64,000 bases of DNA. Source: Gemmatimonadales bacterium. GTDB taxonomy: Bacteria > Gemmatimonadota > Gemmatimonadetes > Palauibacterales > Palauibacteraceae. Below the pieces are notes generated by a model. It searched no databases. It was not told where the DNA came from and saw only the letters and a program-made list of their open reading frames with translations. The position numbers and the translations under genes are program-made. Below are positions 25,615-33,347 of this stretch, one piece after another. Within the stretch, counting starts at the first letter, position 1, and each line of letters begins with the position of its first letter. The stretch covers positions 62,001 to 126,000 of the forward strand of contig VXQX01000080.1 of NCBI GenBank assembly GCA_009838765.1, read 5' to 3'.

Positions 25615-26713
25615 CGCTCGGAGCCGGGCGCACGGGCGCGCCCTCGTCGGCGGCGAGCCGCTCGACCGCCTCGAAGAATCCCATCCATCCCAGTTCCGCG
25701 AACTCGCTCTGGTGCGCGTGGAACATGTGCATGCCGGGGTTCTCGAGCCGGAACTCGAGGACGTGCCGCTCGCCCTGGCACATCATGATCGTGTCCGTGA
25801 GCTCGTACTGGTCCGGCCGGGTGCCGGTCCGGAACACCTTGAACATGCCCGCGTGCAGGTGGAAGGAGTTGATGAGGTCGAACTCGGTCGTGTTCACGAG
25901 ATAGATGCGGCACAGGTCGTTCACGCCCACGCGCACGGGATGGTGGTGGTAGTAGAACGCCGACGTGTTGACCGCGTACACCTCGTTGTCGCCGTCGAGG
26001 TTGCTGTCGAACGCGTTCATCACCATGACCATCTCGCGCGCCGGTTCCCGGCCTTCGGGCGGATCGACGATGAAGGTCCCGTACAGGCCCTTATGGATGT
26101 GCCGCTTGAGCGGCATCGTGTGGCAGTGGTACAGGTGGAGGCCGAACGGCTTCGCCTCGAACTCGTAGGTGAAACGCTGCCCCGGTTCGACGATGGGTTC
26201 GAAGCCGTCCATCTCCGGCGGGTGCGTGCCGTGGAAGTGGATGGTGTGGGGGTGCGAGCCCGCGTTCGTGAACTCGACCTGGAGGATGTCCCCCTCGGTG
26301 CAGCGCAGGGTCGGGCCCGGCACCTGCCCGTTGTAGGTCCACGCCGGAAAGAAGACTCCGGGCGCGATCTCGATCTCCCGGTCGAGCGCCACCACCTGCC
26401 AGCGGCGCACGACGCGCCCGTCGGCACGGGTCGTGACCTCTCCGTAGTCGAAGTCGGTGAGGAAGGCCGCCGGATCGAACGCCCCGTCGGGCCCGGGCAT
26501 GCCGACGATCCCCATCGCCTCCTGGTGCCCCGCGTGCGGGCTCGCCGCAGCGCCATCGCCTCGCGGCTCGCGCGGCATGGCGCCGCTGGCCGCCAGCGCC
26601 GCAGCCGCACCGCCCCGGGAGGCCAGGTCCAGCACCGTTGCGCCCGATACGCCCGCAACCCCCGCGGCGCCCAGCTTCAGCCAGTCGCGCCGACTCAACT
26701 GCTCCGGCCTCAC
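25607..26713 (-). CDS. Tat-exported multicopper oxidase, short form
   Basis: 368 aa from GTG 26713 with GGAGG nine bases before it. Twin-arginine signal SRRDWLKLGAAG at residues 7-18. Copper clusters: HPHTIHFHG, then LHLYHCHTMPLKRHIHKGLYG (about residue 196) in the first domain, and FHLHAGMF with GMHMFHAHQSEFAELGWMG in the second. The short two-domain arrangement resembles nitrite-reductase-like or small-laccase-like oxidases. It is the first gene of the metal operon and 53 bases after a perfect palindrome. Confidence 0.88.
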   Translation of the reverse strand: MRPEQLSRRDWLKLGAAGVAGVSGATVLDLASRGGAAAALAASGAMPREPRGDGAAASPHAGHQEAMGIVGMPGPDGAFDPAAFLTDFDYGEVTTRADGRVVRRWQVVALDREIEIAPGVFFPAWTYNGQVPGPTLRCTEGDILQVEFTNAGSHPHTIHFHGTHPPEMDGFEPIVEPGQRFTYEFEAKPFGLHLYHCHTMPLKRHIHKGLYGTFIVDPPEGREPAREMVMVMNAFDSNLDGDNEVYAVNTSAFYYHHHPVRVGVNDLCRIYLVNTTEFDLINSFHLHAGMFKVFRTGTRPDQYELTDTIMMCQGERHVLEFRLENPGMHMFHAHQSEFAELGWMGFFEAVERLAADEGAPVRPAPSDV

Positions 26714-26743
26714 TCGTCCTCCGAATTTCCCGCGAACACCCGT

Positions 26744-26759
26744 CCAGGCCGCAGCCTGG
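26744..26759. promoter_or_regulatory. 6-bp inverted repeat in leader of metal operon
   Basis: CCAGGC-CGCA-GCCTGG between the main palindrome and the first start codon. It could form a small leader hairpin. Function unknown. Confidence 0.35.
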
Positions 26760-26765
26760 AGCTAA

Positions 26766-26787
26766 ATTTTTAGCCTAGGCTAAAAAT
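26766..26787. promoter_or_regulatory. Candidate operator of the metal operon (DtxR/MntR-like)
   Basis: Perfect 22-base palindrome, core TTTTTAGCCTAGGCTAAAAA, standing 53 bases before the first start codon of the metal operon in otherwise G+C-rich DNA. TTAGCC/GGCTAA half-sites resemble operators of DtxR/MntR-family metal repressors. The regulator itself is not in the window, so family and metal are inference. GTTCC-TG-GGAAC at 26789-26800 adjoins it. Confidence 0.6.
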
Positions 26788-26840
26788 AGTTCCTGGGAAC
26801 ATGCACGGAACTCGGAGCGGCGTCAACAAAGCGCCCGGGG

Positions 26841-26940
26841 CCGTCCGCGGCGGGGGGAGTCCGTCGACGGCAAGCTGGGTCCGTCCGCGGCACGCTGCGT
26901 CAATCCATGGCGGGCCGGGTCAGTCCGTGGCGAGCCCGTT
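26841..26940. repeat. Five tandem degenerate 20-bp repeats
   Basis: Five exact-length 20-bp units begin at 26841, 26861, 26881, 26901 and 26921. They share CCGTCCGCGG in the first half (or a variant such as CAATCCATGG) and end in GT or TT. They are non-coding, lie eight bases past the desaturase stop, and are 54-153 bases upstream of the palindrome in transcription order. The first ten bases are near-palindromic, CCGTCGACGG in unit 2 being a perfect palindrome, so a regulator array is possible. Confidence 0.7.
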
Positions 26941-26947
26941 TTTGGGG

Positions 26948-28000
26948 TCAGGCTTCCACGGCGCGGAGGATGCGGGTGCGGGCGGCGTCGCGAGCCCGGT
27001 CGAGTTCGGCACCGGCCTCCGCCTTGGCCCGGGCGACGCGCGCGAACTTTCCGGTTCGGACCCGGTCCAGTCGGGCCCGGGCCCGGGTGGCTGCCCGGTC
27101 GAGACGCACGAGGGACTGCTCCTCGCGGGCGCGTTCGATGCGCAGGAGGCCAGCCTCCCGGGTCCGCTGGATGCGCGACAGCGCCCGGTCGAGGCGCCGG
27201 TTCATGCGGTCCGCGGAGTCGCGGTAGAACTTCGCCGCGAATTCCCGGGGGGTCGCCGTGCGCGCGTACAGCACGTTGGCAAGTCGCAGGACGCTCAGGA
27301 TCCGGATGTATAGCCAGCCGATGTCGAACTCCCACCAGTGCGCCTTGAACTTGGCCGAGCGCGGGTCCGCGTGGTGGTTGTTGTGGAGTTCCTCGCCGAG
27401 AATCCAGATCCCCCACGGATAGAGATTACGGCTGTCGTCGCGGGTGCCGAAGGTCCGGTAGCCGAGCGCGTGCCCGAGACCGTTGATGATGTTCCCCGTG
27501 AGCGGCATCCAGAACACCATGCACGTCCAGACGATGAGCCCGGGGATGATCCCGAACAGGTACAGATTGAGGACGAGCATGATTCTGAGCCCCAGGCCGC
27601 GGCGCTTCGTGTAGACGTTGCGCTCGACCCAGTCGTCCGGCGTCCCCTTCCCGTATTTCTCGAGCAGCGTCTCGTCCTTCGCGGCCTTCCGGTAGAAGAA
27701 GAGCCCGCCGAACGCGATGTTCGCGAGACCCTCGAGCGTGGGCGAATGGGGATCGCCCTCGCGGTCCGCGTAGGCGTGGTGCTTCCGGTGGATCGCGACC
27801 CACTCCTTCGTCACGATCCCGGTCGTGAGCCAGCACCAGAACCGCATGGCGTGCTCGACGACCGGATGGAACACGACGCCGCCGTGCGTCGCCGAGCGGT
27901 GCAGATAGAGCGTGTTCACCATGTTCGTCAGGTGGCCGGCGACGAGGATCCACACGAGCGCGATCCACCAAGGTTCTCCCAGGGCCGCATAACCCGGCAT
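26948..28000 (-). CDS. Fatty acid (delta-9-type) desaturase with long Arg-rich tail
   Basis: 350 aa. Membrane di-iron desaturase with the three histidine boxes HRSATH (about residue 32), HRKHH (about 69) and HNNHH (about 206), and membrane segments between. It introduces a double bond into acyl chains and needs a separate electron donor. The tail from about residue 255 is about 95 residues of Arg/Glu-rich coiled coil (MNRRLDRALSRIQRTREAG and on), absent from typical members. Its C terminus could hold a partner or be on the cytoplasmic side for regulation. Confidence 0.88.
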   Translation of the reverse strand: MPGYAALGEPWWIALVWILVAGHLTNMVNTLYLHRSATHGGVVFHPVVEHAMRFWCWLTTGIVTKEWVAIHRKHHAYADREGDPHSPTLEGLANIAFGGLFFYRKAAKDETLLEKYGKGTPDDWVERNVYTKRRGLGLRIMLVLNLYLFGIIPGLIVWTCMVFWMPLTGNIINGLGHALGYRTFGTRDDSRNLYPWGIWILGEELHNNHHADPRSAKFKAHWWEFDIGWLYIRILSVLRLANVLYARTATPREFAAKFYRDSADRMNRRLDRALSRIQRTREAGLLRIERAREEQSLVRLDRAATRARARLDRVRTGKFARVARAKAEAGAELDRARDAARTRILRAVEA

Positions 28001-28045
28001 GCGTCTTTCTCCTCGGTTCTACACGTTTCGCTGCGAACGTCCAAC

Positions 28046-28783
28046 CTAACCGTGGAGCACGTTGAGCGCCCAGCGGGCGTGCTCGCGGACGAGCGGAGAC
28101 GGGTCCTCCGCGAGGCGCCGCAGGATCGGGCGGGCGGCGAGCCCGCCGGCGTTGCCGAGGCCGACGGCCAGGTTGCGGAGGAGCCCGTCGCGGCCGGGGC
28201 GGCTGAACGCCGTTCCGCGGTAGCGAGCCCGGAACTCGTTGGCGTCGAGGGGGGCGAGTTCCTCGGCCCACGCGATCATGTCCTCCGGCGGCACCGGCTG
28301 GCCGGGCCGGGGCGCGAACGGCGCCTCCGCGGGGACGGGGGCGTCCCGGTTCCAAGGGCACACTTCCTGGCAGATGTCGCAGCCGAACACGCGGTTTCCG
28401 ATCGCGGGGCGCAGCGTCTCGGGGATGGAGCCCCGGAGTTCGATCGTGAGATACGAGATGCAGAGGCGCGCATCGAGGAGCCGGCCATCGAGAATCGCGT
28501 CCGTCGGGCAGGCGTCGATGCAGCGGCGGCAGGTCCCGCAGCGGTCGTGGACGAACGGCGGATCGGGTTCGATCTCGAGGTCCGTGAGCAGCTCTCCCAG
28601 CATGAAGTAGGACCCGAGGTCGGGGTGAAGGAGCATCGTGTTCCTGCCGATCCAGCCCAGGCCCGCGCGCTGTGCGTGGTCCCGCTCGAGGACGGGGCCG
28701 TAGTCGACGTAGCGCTGCGTGCGGGCGCCGGGAGAGAGGCCTTCGATCGCGGCGGAGAGCGCGTCGAGCCGCTCCTCGAACAC
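28046..28783 (-). CDS. queG: Epoxyqueuosine reductase QueG, C-terminal part of disrupted gene
   Basis: 245 aa from GTG 28783; homology continues upstream in the same frame to about 28846 (VARYALGRDYHDV). QueG uses cobalamin and two 4Fe-4S clusters to reduce epoxyqueuosine to queuosine in tRNA. Visible: CGTCRRCIDACPTDAI and CDICQEVCPW (two cluster motifs), the GLGWIGRNTMLLHP region, and a HEAT-like end (LAEDPSPLVREHARWALN). The N-terminal part is in another frame beyond a block of nearly pure G and C (28847-28980). Probably one gene with a sequence error rather than a short protein. Confidence 0.75.
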   Translation of the reverse strand: MFEERLDALSAAIEGLSPGARTQRYVDYGPVLERDHAQRAGLGWIGRNTMLLHPDLGSYFMLGELLTDLEIEPDPPFVHDRCGTCRRCIDACPTDAILDGRLLDARLCISYLTIELRGSIPETLRPAIGNRVFGCDICQEVCPWNRDAPVPAEAPFAPRPGQPVPPEDMIAWAEELAPLDANEFRARYRGTAFSRPGRDGLLRNLAVGLGNAGGLAARPILRRLAEDPSPLVREHARWALNVLHG

Positions 28784-28846
28784 GTCGTGGTAATCGCGGC
28801 CCAGCGCGTAGCGGGCGACGCCCGGCAGCCGGCGGTGCCGGTCGGG

Positions 28847-28980
28847 GGCCCCCCCGCCGCCCGGCCCCCCCCCCCCCCACCCGGGCGCCCGCCGCGGCGC
28901 CCGGGGGGGGGGGGGGGGCCCGGGGCGGCGGGGGGGGGGGGGGGCCCCCCCCGCGCCCGCGGCGCCCCCCGCCCGGCCCC
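28847..28980. other. Low-complexity G/C block inside queG (probable assembly error)
   Basis: 134 bases with one A, at 28879, and otherwise only G and C, including long runs of C and G. It lies inside queG and shifts the frame by one, joining two good coding stretches. No gene elsewhere in the window has such runs. Confidence 0.7.
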
Positions 28981-29255
28981 GTCGTGCCGGCCGGCGCCGA
29001 CCCGTAGAGGAGGCTCACTACGATGAGCGTCCGGCAGCCGGGAAGGGCCTCGCGCGGGTCGAGGCGGCGGCGCACCGCGTCTTCGCGCGCCATGTAGCCC
29101 ATCTCGCCGTGGTAACCGCTCGCGAGCCAGGCCTCGTACGCCTCCGCGTGCGCCGGTGCCGCCGCAGGAGCGAACCCCACCTGGTCGAACCCGGCGGCCC
29201 GCGCGGCGGCGCGGACGTCCCGCTTCAGCGCGGCGGCATCGCGGGCGACCTTCAC
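28981..29255 (-). pseudogene. queG: QueG N-terminal part of disrupted gene
   Basis: About 91 codons from GTG 29255, two bases after the nth stop: VARDAAALKRDVRAAARAAG, FDQVGFAP, then EMGYMAREDAVRRRLDP and CRTLIVVSLLYG. These are the QueG N-terminal landmarks. The frame then enters the G/C block and does not resume in register with the C-terminal part. If the block is an error, 28046-29255 is one intact queG of about 390 codons or fewer. Confidence 0.65.
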
Positions 29256-29256
29256 A

Positions 29257-29916
29257 TCACCCGAACTTCCCGGCGCTCGCGCACAGATCGGCCACCGGGC
29301 ACGCGGCGCAACGCGGTTTCCGGGCGTAGCAGACCGTGCGGCCGTGCAGGATCGAGCGCCACGCGAAGGGGTGCCATTCCTCCCGAGGCAGCACCCTCAT
29401 CAGGTCCTTCTCCACCTTGGGGGGATCGACCTCGTTCGTGAGGCCGAGGCGGTGCGTGACCCGCTTCACGTGCGTGTCCACGACCACGCCCTCGTGGAGC
29501 CCGAACGCGTTGGAAAGCACGACGTTCGCCGTCTTCCGGGCAACGCCCGGCAGCGTGAGCAGGTCCTCCATCGTCCCCGGGACCTCCCCGCCGTACACGT
29601 CGACGAGGCGGCGGCCGAGCCCCTTCAGGTGGCGCGCCTTGTTGTTGAAGAATCCCGTCGGGCGCACGGCTTCCCGCAACTCCTCCAGCGGCGCGTCGGC
29701 GTACGCGCGGGCGTCGGGATAGGCCGGGAAGAGGGCGCGCGTAACCCGGTTCACGCGCTCGTCCGTGCACTGGGCCGAGAGCACCGTCGCGACGATCAAC
29801 TGGAGTGGCGTCTCCCAGTCCAGCGAGACGGTGAGGTCCGGATAGAGGGCGGCAAGTCGCGGAGACAGGGCCGCGGCCAACTCGGAACGAGCCTTCCACG
29901 AACGTGCCCGGGGCAC
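29257..29916 (-). CDS. nth: Endonuclease III
   Basis: 219 aa. Helix-hairpin-helix DNA glycosylase/AP lyase for oxidised pyrimidines: VLSAQCTDERVNRVT, the hairpin LPGVARKTANVVL with catalytic Lys (about residue 125), VDTHVKR with catalytic Asp (about 144), and the Fe-S loop CYARKPRCAACPVADLC (C-x6-C-x2-C-x5-C). Length typical. It is packed between the site-2 protease and queG genes (gaps of 3 and 1 bases). Confidence 0.95.
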   Translation of the reverse strand: MPRARSWKARSELAAALSPRLAALYPDLTVSLDWETPLQLIVATVLSAQCTDERVNRVTRALFPAYPDARAYADAPLEELREAVRPTGFFNNKARHLKGLGRRLVDVYGGEVPGTMEDLLTLPGVARKTANVVLSNAFGLHEGVVVDTHVKRVTHRLGLTNEVDPPKVEKDLMRVLPREEWHPFAWRSILHGRTVCYARKPRCAACPVADLCASAGKFG

Positions 29917-29919
29917 GGC

Positions 29920-31128
29920 TCAGGCGCTCCTGGCGGGCGGTGGCCCGAGGTCCTCCCCGGAGGCCGGACCCCGGGCAGCGACCGGCCTCCCGTCCAGCGA
30001 CACGAGCCCCATCCGCTGCAGCCGCTGCACTCTCGCGCCGACCTCCCGCGGGTCGAGCGCGCCGACGACGAACCCGTTCTCGATCACGAGCAGGTACGAC
30101 ACCTGGATTCGAATCCGGAACAGGGCTTCGGCCAGGGACTCGTCGGGGCGTGCCACCGGGAACTCCTCGGCGGGCCGCGTGACCGCCGCGACGGGCGTCG
30201 TTGCGCGAGCATCCTCCGGTACGGCGGAGGCCGCCTGCGCTTCGACGACCCCGATCAGGTCGCCGTCGCGCGCGACCGGATACGCCTCCTCCCGTCCGCG
30301 CAGGAAGTAGTCGGATATGGCCCTCTCCACGGGCATGTCCGCCTCGATCATGCGGGGGCGGGGGTTCATGACCGTCGCGACCGGGATCCGGCGCAGGAGC
30401 GTGCGAAGTTCGAAGTGCCGCAGGCTCGACGAGGCCGCGTTGACCACGAACCAGCCGATGAAGGCCGCCCACACGCCGGAGAGGAACTGCCCGCGGCTCA
30501 GGTTGAAGAGCCCGAGCACGATGAGCGCGCCGCCGAACAGCCGTCCCCCCTGTGTCGCCCACCGGGTGGCCTTGACGAGATCTCCGGTGACCGCCCACAC
30601 GATGGAGCGGAAGATCCGGCCCCCGTCGAGCGGAAAGCCGGGGATCATGTTGAAGACGGCGAGCACGAAATTGAGGAGCGCGAGGAACCCGAGCACCGTG
30701 ACCACCGGCGCCGGGGCGCCCCAGGCCTCCGCCGCCACCCGCCCGCCGTGGAACGCGCCGGCGAGGGCGACGCTCGCGAGGGGCCCCGCCGCGGTGAGCA
30801 GGAATTCGTCCAGCGGACGCCGGGCCTCGTCGCGCGCCTGCGCGATGCCGCCGAAGATGAAGAGCGTGATGTGCTCGACTTCCACCCCCCGCGCCCGGCC
30901 CGCCAGGGCGTGACCCAGTTCGTGCAGGAGCACGGAGAGGAAGAAGAGGAGCGCCGCCGCCGTGCCCATCGCGAGATACGTGGATGAGGGATGGCAGGGC
31001 AGCGCGCGCGGGAATTCGCGCGTGGTGAAGGTCCAGATCACGAGCGCCGCGATCGGAAACCACGAATAGTCGATCCGGATGGGGAAGCCGAACCAGCGTC
31101 CGATCCGAAAGCTGCCGAATAGCGGCAT
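29920..31128 (-). CDS. Site-2 protease family protein with CBS pair (M50B)
   Basis: 402 aa from ATG 31128, which overlaps the preceding stop. Membrane zinc protease: FFLSVLLHELGHALAGRARG (HExxH at about residue 70) and NMIPGFPLDGGRI (about 166) with the third zinc ligand Asp. The second half holds two CBS modules (VATVMNPRPRMIEADMPVER; FPVARPDESLAEALF) that may sense adenine nucleotides. It likely cuts membrane-bound regulators or signal peptide remnants. Part of a continuous minus-strand run from glyS to the desaturase. Confidence 0.9.
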   Translation of the reverse strand: MPLFGSFRIGRWFGFPIRIDYSWFPIAALVIWTFTTREFPRALPCHPSSTYLAMGTAAALLFFLSVLLHELGHALAGRARGVEVEHITLFIFGGIAQARDEARRPLDEFLLTAAGPLASVALAGAFHGGRVAAEAWGAPAPVVTVLGFLALLNFVLAVFNMIPGFPLDGGRIFRSIVWAVTGDLVKATRWATQGGRLFGGALIVLGLFNLSRGQFLSGVWAAFIGWFVVNAASSSLRHFELRTLLRRIPVATVMNPRPRMIEADMPVERAISDYFLRGREEAYPVARDGDLIGVVEAQAASAVPEDARATTPVAAVTRPAEEFPVARPDESLAEALFRIRIQVSYLLVIENGFVVGALDPREVGARVQRLQRMGLVSLDGRPVAARGPASGEDLGPPPARSA

Positions 31129-31832
31129 CAGCCGTCTTCGGCGGGGAGAGGGTACGCCGGGAGGGAGACTTGTGCGGGCCTGTATTTCTTCCCGCGCGGG
31201 AACCGCCACCATGGAGGGCGGCGGCGGATGATGACGCACAGACGGCCCCCGGCCAGGTTCGGCACTTCCACGAACGCGCGGCTCGCGTACACCGGAGCCT
31301 CCACGGCGTAGCGTCGGCCGCGCCATTCGAAGACGGCTTCATCCGCGTTTTCCGGGATCACCGACTCGACGAACAGCTCCGACTCCAGCTTCACGATCCC
31401 GTCCGGGCCGGATGGCACGGCCCGGCAGAAATCCGGATCGAAGGGCTCCCCCGCGAGCCGGCGCAGATTCTGTTCGTGCGCCCAGTCCACCTCATCCAGA
31501 CCCGCCTCCCCGGCGGCCGATTCCCGGTGGTGCAGCAGTTCGTGCAGGATCGTCTCCCACAGTTCCCCTTCCCAGTCGAAGTCCGGATCCTCCTCCGCGA
31601 GCGCCCGGAAGGAGCCATGGTAGAGGACGAGTTCCGAACGCACGTCGCCGTCCCCGCCGGCGCCGCTCGGCCACGCCTCCGTCAGGCACTCCCCCATCGT
31701 GTACACCCAGCCGAAGTCGGGGTGGCGTGCGGCCTCGGGCTCGATCGTCAGCCCGTCGACCCCCTCCCGTGCCTCGGCGGGAATCTCGTGCCACATGCGG
31801 CGGGCCGCCGTCTCGAATCGGTTGAAGTTCAC
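31128..31832 (-). CDS. Zincin-like metallopeptidase-fold protein
   Basis: 234 aa. No signal peptide or membrane helix. The single clear motif is ETILHELLHHRE (about residues 94-105): HELLH is a zinc-binding HExxH with an additional His after it, and WVYTMGECLTE lies before it. The C-terminal 100 residues (VKLESELFVESVIPENADEA; WRGRRYAVEAPVY) are beta-like. It may be a minimal metallopeptidase; substrate unknown. Overlaps the site-2 protease gene by one base, so the two are probably coexpressed. Confidence 0.65.
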   Translation of the reverse strand: MNFNRFETAARRMWHEIPAEAREGVDGLTIEPEAARHPDFGWVYTMGECLTEAWPSGAGGDGDVRSELVLYHGSFRALAEEDPDFDWEGELWETILHELLHHRESAAGEAGLDEVDWAHEQNLRRLAGEPFDPDFCRAVPSGPDGIVKLESELFVESVIPENADEAVFEWRGRRYAVEAPVYASRAFVEVPNLAGGRLCVIIRRRPPWWRFPRGKKYRPAQVSLPAYPLPAEDG

Positions 31833-31859
31833 CGCGCGATCGAACGGTCGCCGCCTCCG

Positions 31860-33347
31860 TCAGGCGTCTTCCGCCGAAGCGGGGGAGCCTGCGGCGTTCG
31901 CGGCCAGCCAGCGGTTGAGACCCACGAAGGCGGCGATCGCGATCGCCCACTGGATGAGCACCGTTCCGACGTTGAACTGCGAGAACAGCGTGAACGACGC
32001 GGCGAGGTCGTTCAGATCGATGGATCGCCACAGCCACCACACGGTGATCACGACCGCCTGCAGGGCCACGAGTCGAATCACGACGTTCCACCACCGTCCG
32101 ACCACGAGGTCGCTGCCCTTGCTGTTCACGAGCCGGGTGCGGAAGCGGTCCACGCCGTGGCGCATGATCATGAGCGAGAAGAAGAGGCCGCTCAGCATCA
32201 GCCCGACGCCCCACACCCAGTCCTGATTGCGGAAGACCTCGATCCAGATCGCCGACGGCAGTCCGAGGATGAACCCGAGGCCGCCGATCGTCAGCACGGC
32301 CCTCTTGCGCGCGATCCCGGCGTCCGCGAGGACGCGCGTGGGCATCTCGATCATCGCGATCAGGCTGCTCCAAGCCGCGAACACGAGCGCGAGGAAGAAG
32401 AGGACCATGAACACGGAGCCGCCCGGCATGAGCCCGAAGAGTTGCGGCACCCAGATGAAGGTCAGTCCCTCGTTCCCGGCTCCGACGATCTGGTCGGCCG
32501 CGTTGGGCAGGATCGCGAACACCGTGCACAGCACCATGATGCCTGCCAGCAGCGACACGGAGTTGTTCCCGAACCCGAGCATGAAGGCGTTCAGTGTCGT
32601 GTCCTCGCGCTTCTTCATGTAGACCGCGTACGCGGTGATCAGCCCCCAGCCCGCGCCCGTGTCCCAAGCGTTCTGGGTCAGGGCCTCGAGCCAGATCGTC
32701 GGGTCGCCCAACTGCGCCCAGTCGGGCGTGAAGAGGAACGCCAGACCCGCGCTCGCCCCCGGGAGCGTGACCGCCCGGACCGTGAGCGCCAGAACGAGAA
32801 GCAACAGACTCGGGATGAGAAAGCGCGCGGCGCGCTCGATGCCCTTCACGCCGCGGAGTACCACGATCACCGCAAGCCCGATCGCAATCGCGTGCGTGAG
32901 GATCGGCCACGGAGAGCCGATGAAGCTGTCCCAGTACTCCTGCGGCCCGACGCACGCCCCGGCCCCGACCTCGCAGGGAGCCGTCGGCACGGTGCCGGTG
33001 ACGGCCCCGACGAGATACCGGATCGTCCAGCCCATGACGACCGTGTAGTAGAACATGATCGCGGTCGAGATGAAGGCGATCCAGGCGCCCATCCAGGCGG
33101 CCTTCTTCCCCCCGAGCTTCGTGAACGCTCCGATCGGACCCGAGCGGGTCGCCTTCCCGGCGGCGAACTCCGCGAGGATCAGGGGCACGGACCAGAGGAA
33201 GAGGAAGACGACCCACGCGACGAGGAAGGAGCCGCCACCGTTGGAGGCCGCGATGCGCGGGAAGCGCCAGATGTTGCCGGTTCCGACGGCCATCCCGAGC
33301 ATGGCCAGCATCATCGCGGCCCGGGAGCTGAAGACGGGATTCGTCAT
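31860..33347 (-). CDS. Sodium-dependent transporter, NSS (SNF) family
   Basis: 495 aa from ATG 33347, in an ATGA overlap with the preceding stop. About twelve membrane helices. The first carries the family signature MAVGTGNIWRFPRIAASNGG (sodium and substrate site), followed by FLVAWVVFLFLWSVPLILAE. NSS proteins couple sodium entry to import of amino acids or amines; LeuT is the model. A charged loop near AYMKKREDTTLNAF is typical. Substrate cannot be read from sequence. Confidence 0.92.
   Translation of the reverse strand: MTNPVFSSRAAMMLAMLGMAVGTGNIWRFPRIAASNGGGSFLVAWVVFLFLWSVPLILAEFAAGKATRSGPIGAFTKLGGKKAAWMGAWIAFISTAIMFYYTVVMGWTIRYLVGAVTGTVPTAPCEVGAGACVGPQEYWDSFIGSPWPILTHAIAIGLAVIVVLRGVKGIERAARFLIPSLLLLVLALTVRAVTLPGASAGLAFLFTPDWAQLGDPTIWLEALTQNAWDTGAGWGLITAYAVYMKKREDTTLNAFMLGFGNNSVSLLAGIMVLCTVFAILPNAADQIVGAGNEGLTFIWVPQLFGLMPGGSVFMVLFFLALVFAAWSSLIAMIEMPTRVLADAGIARKRAVLTIGGLGFILGLPSAIWIEVFRNQDWVWGVGLMLSGLFFSLMIMRHGVDRFRTRLVNSKGSDLVVGRWWNVVIRLVALQAVVITVWWLWRSIDLNDLAASFTLFSQFNVGTVLIQWAIAIAAFVGLNRWLAANAAGSPASAEDA

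Noticed and set aside
26841-26940. CRISPR array
   Set aside because: Units are contiguous without spacers, and there are no cas genes in the window.
28847-28980. G-quadruplex regulatory element in queG
   Set aside because: The run breaks an otherwise intact gene and is too extreme for this genome, so an assembly error is simpler.
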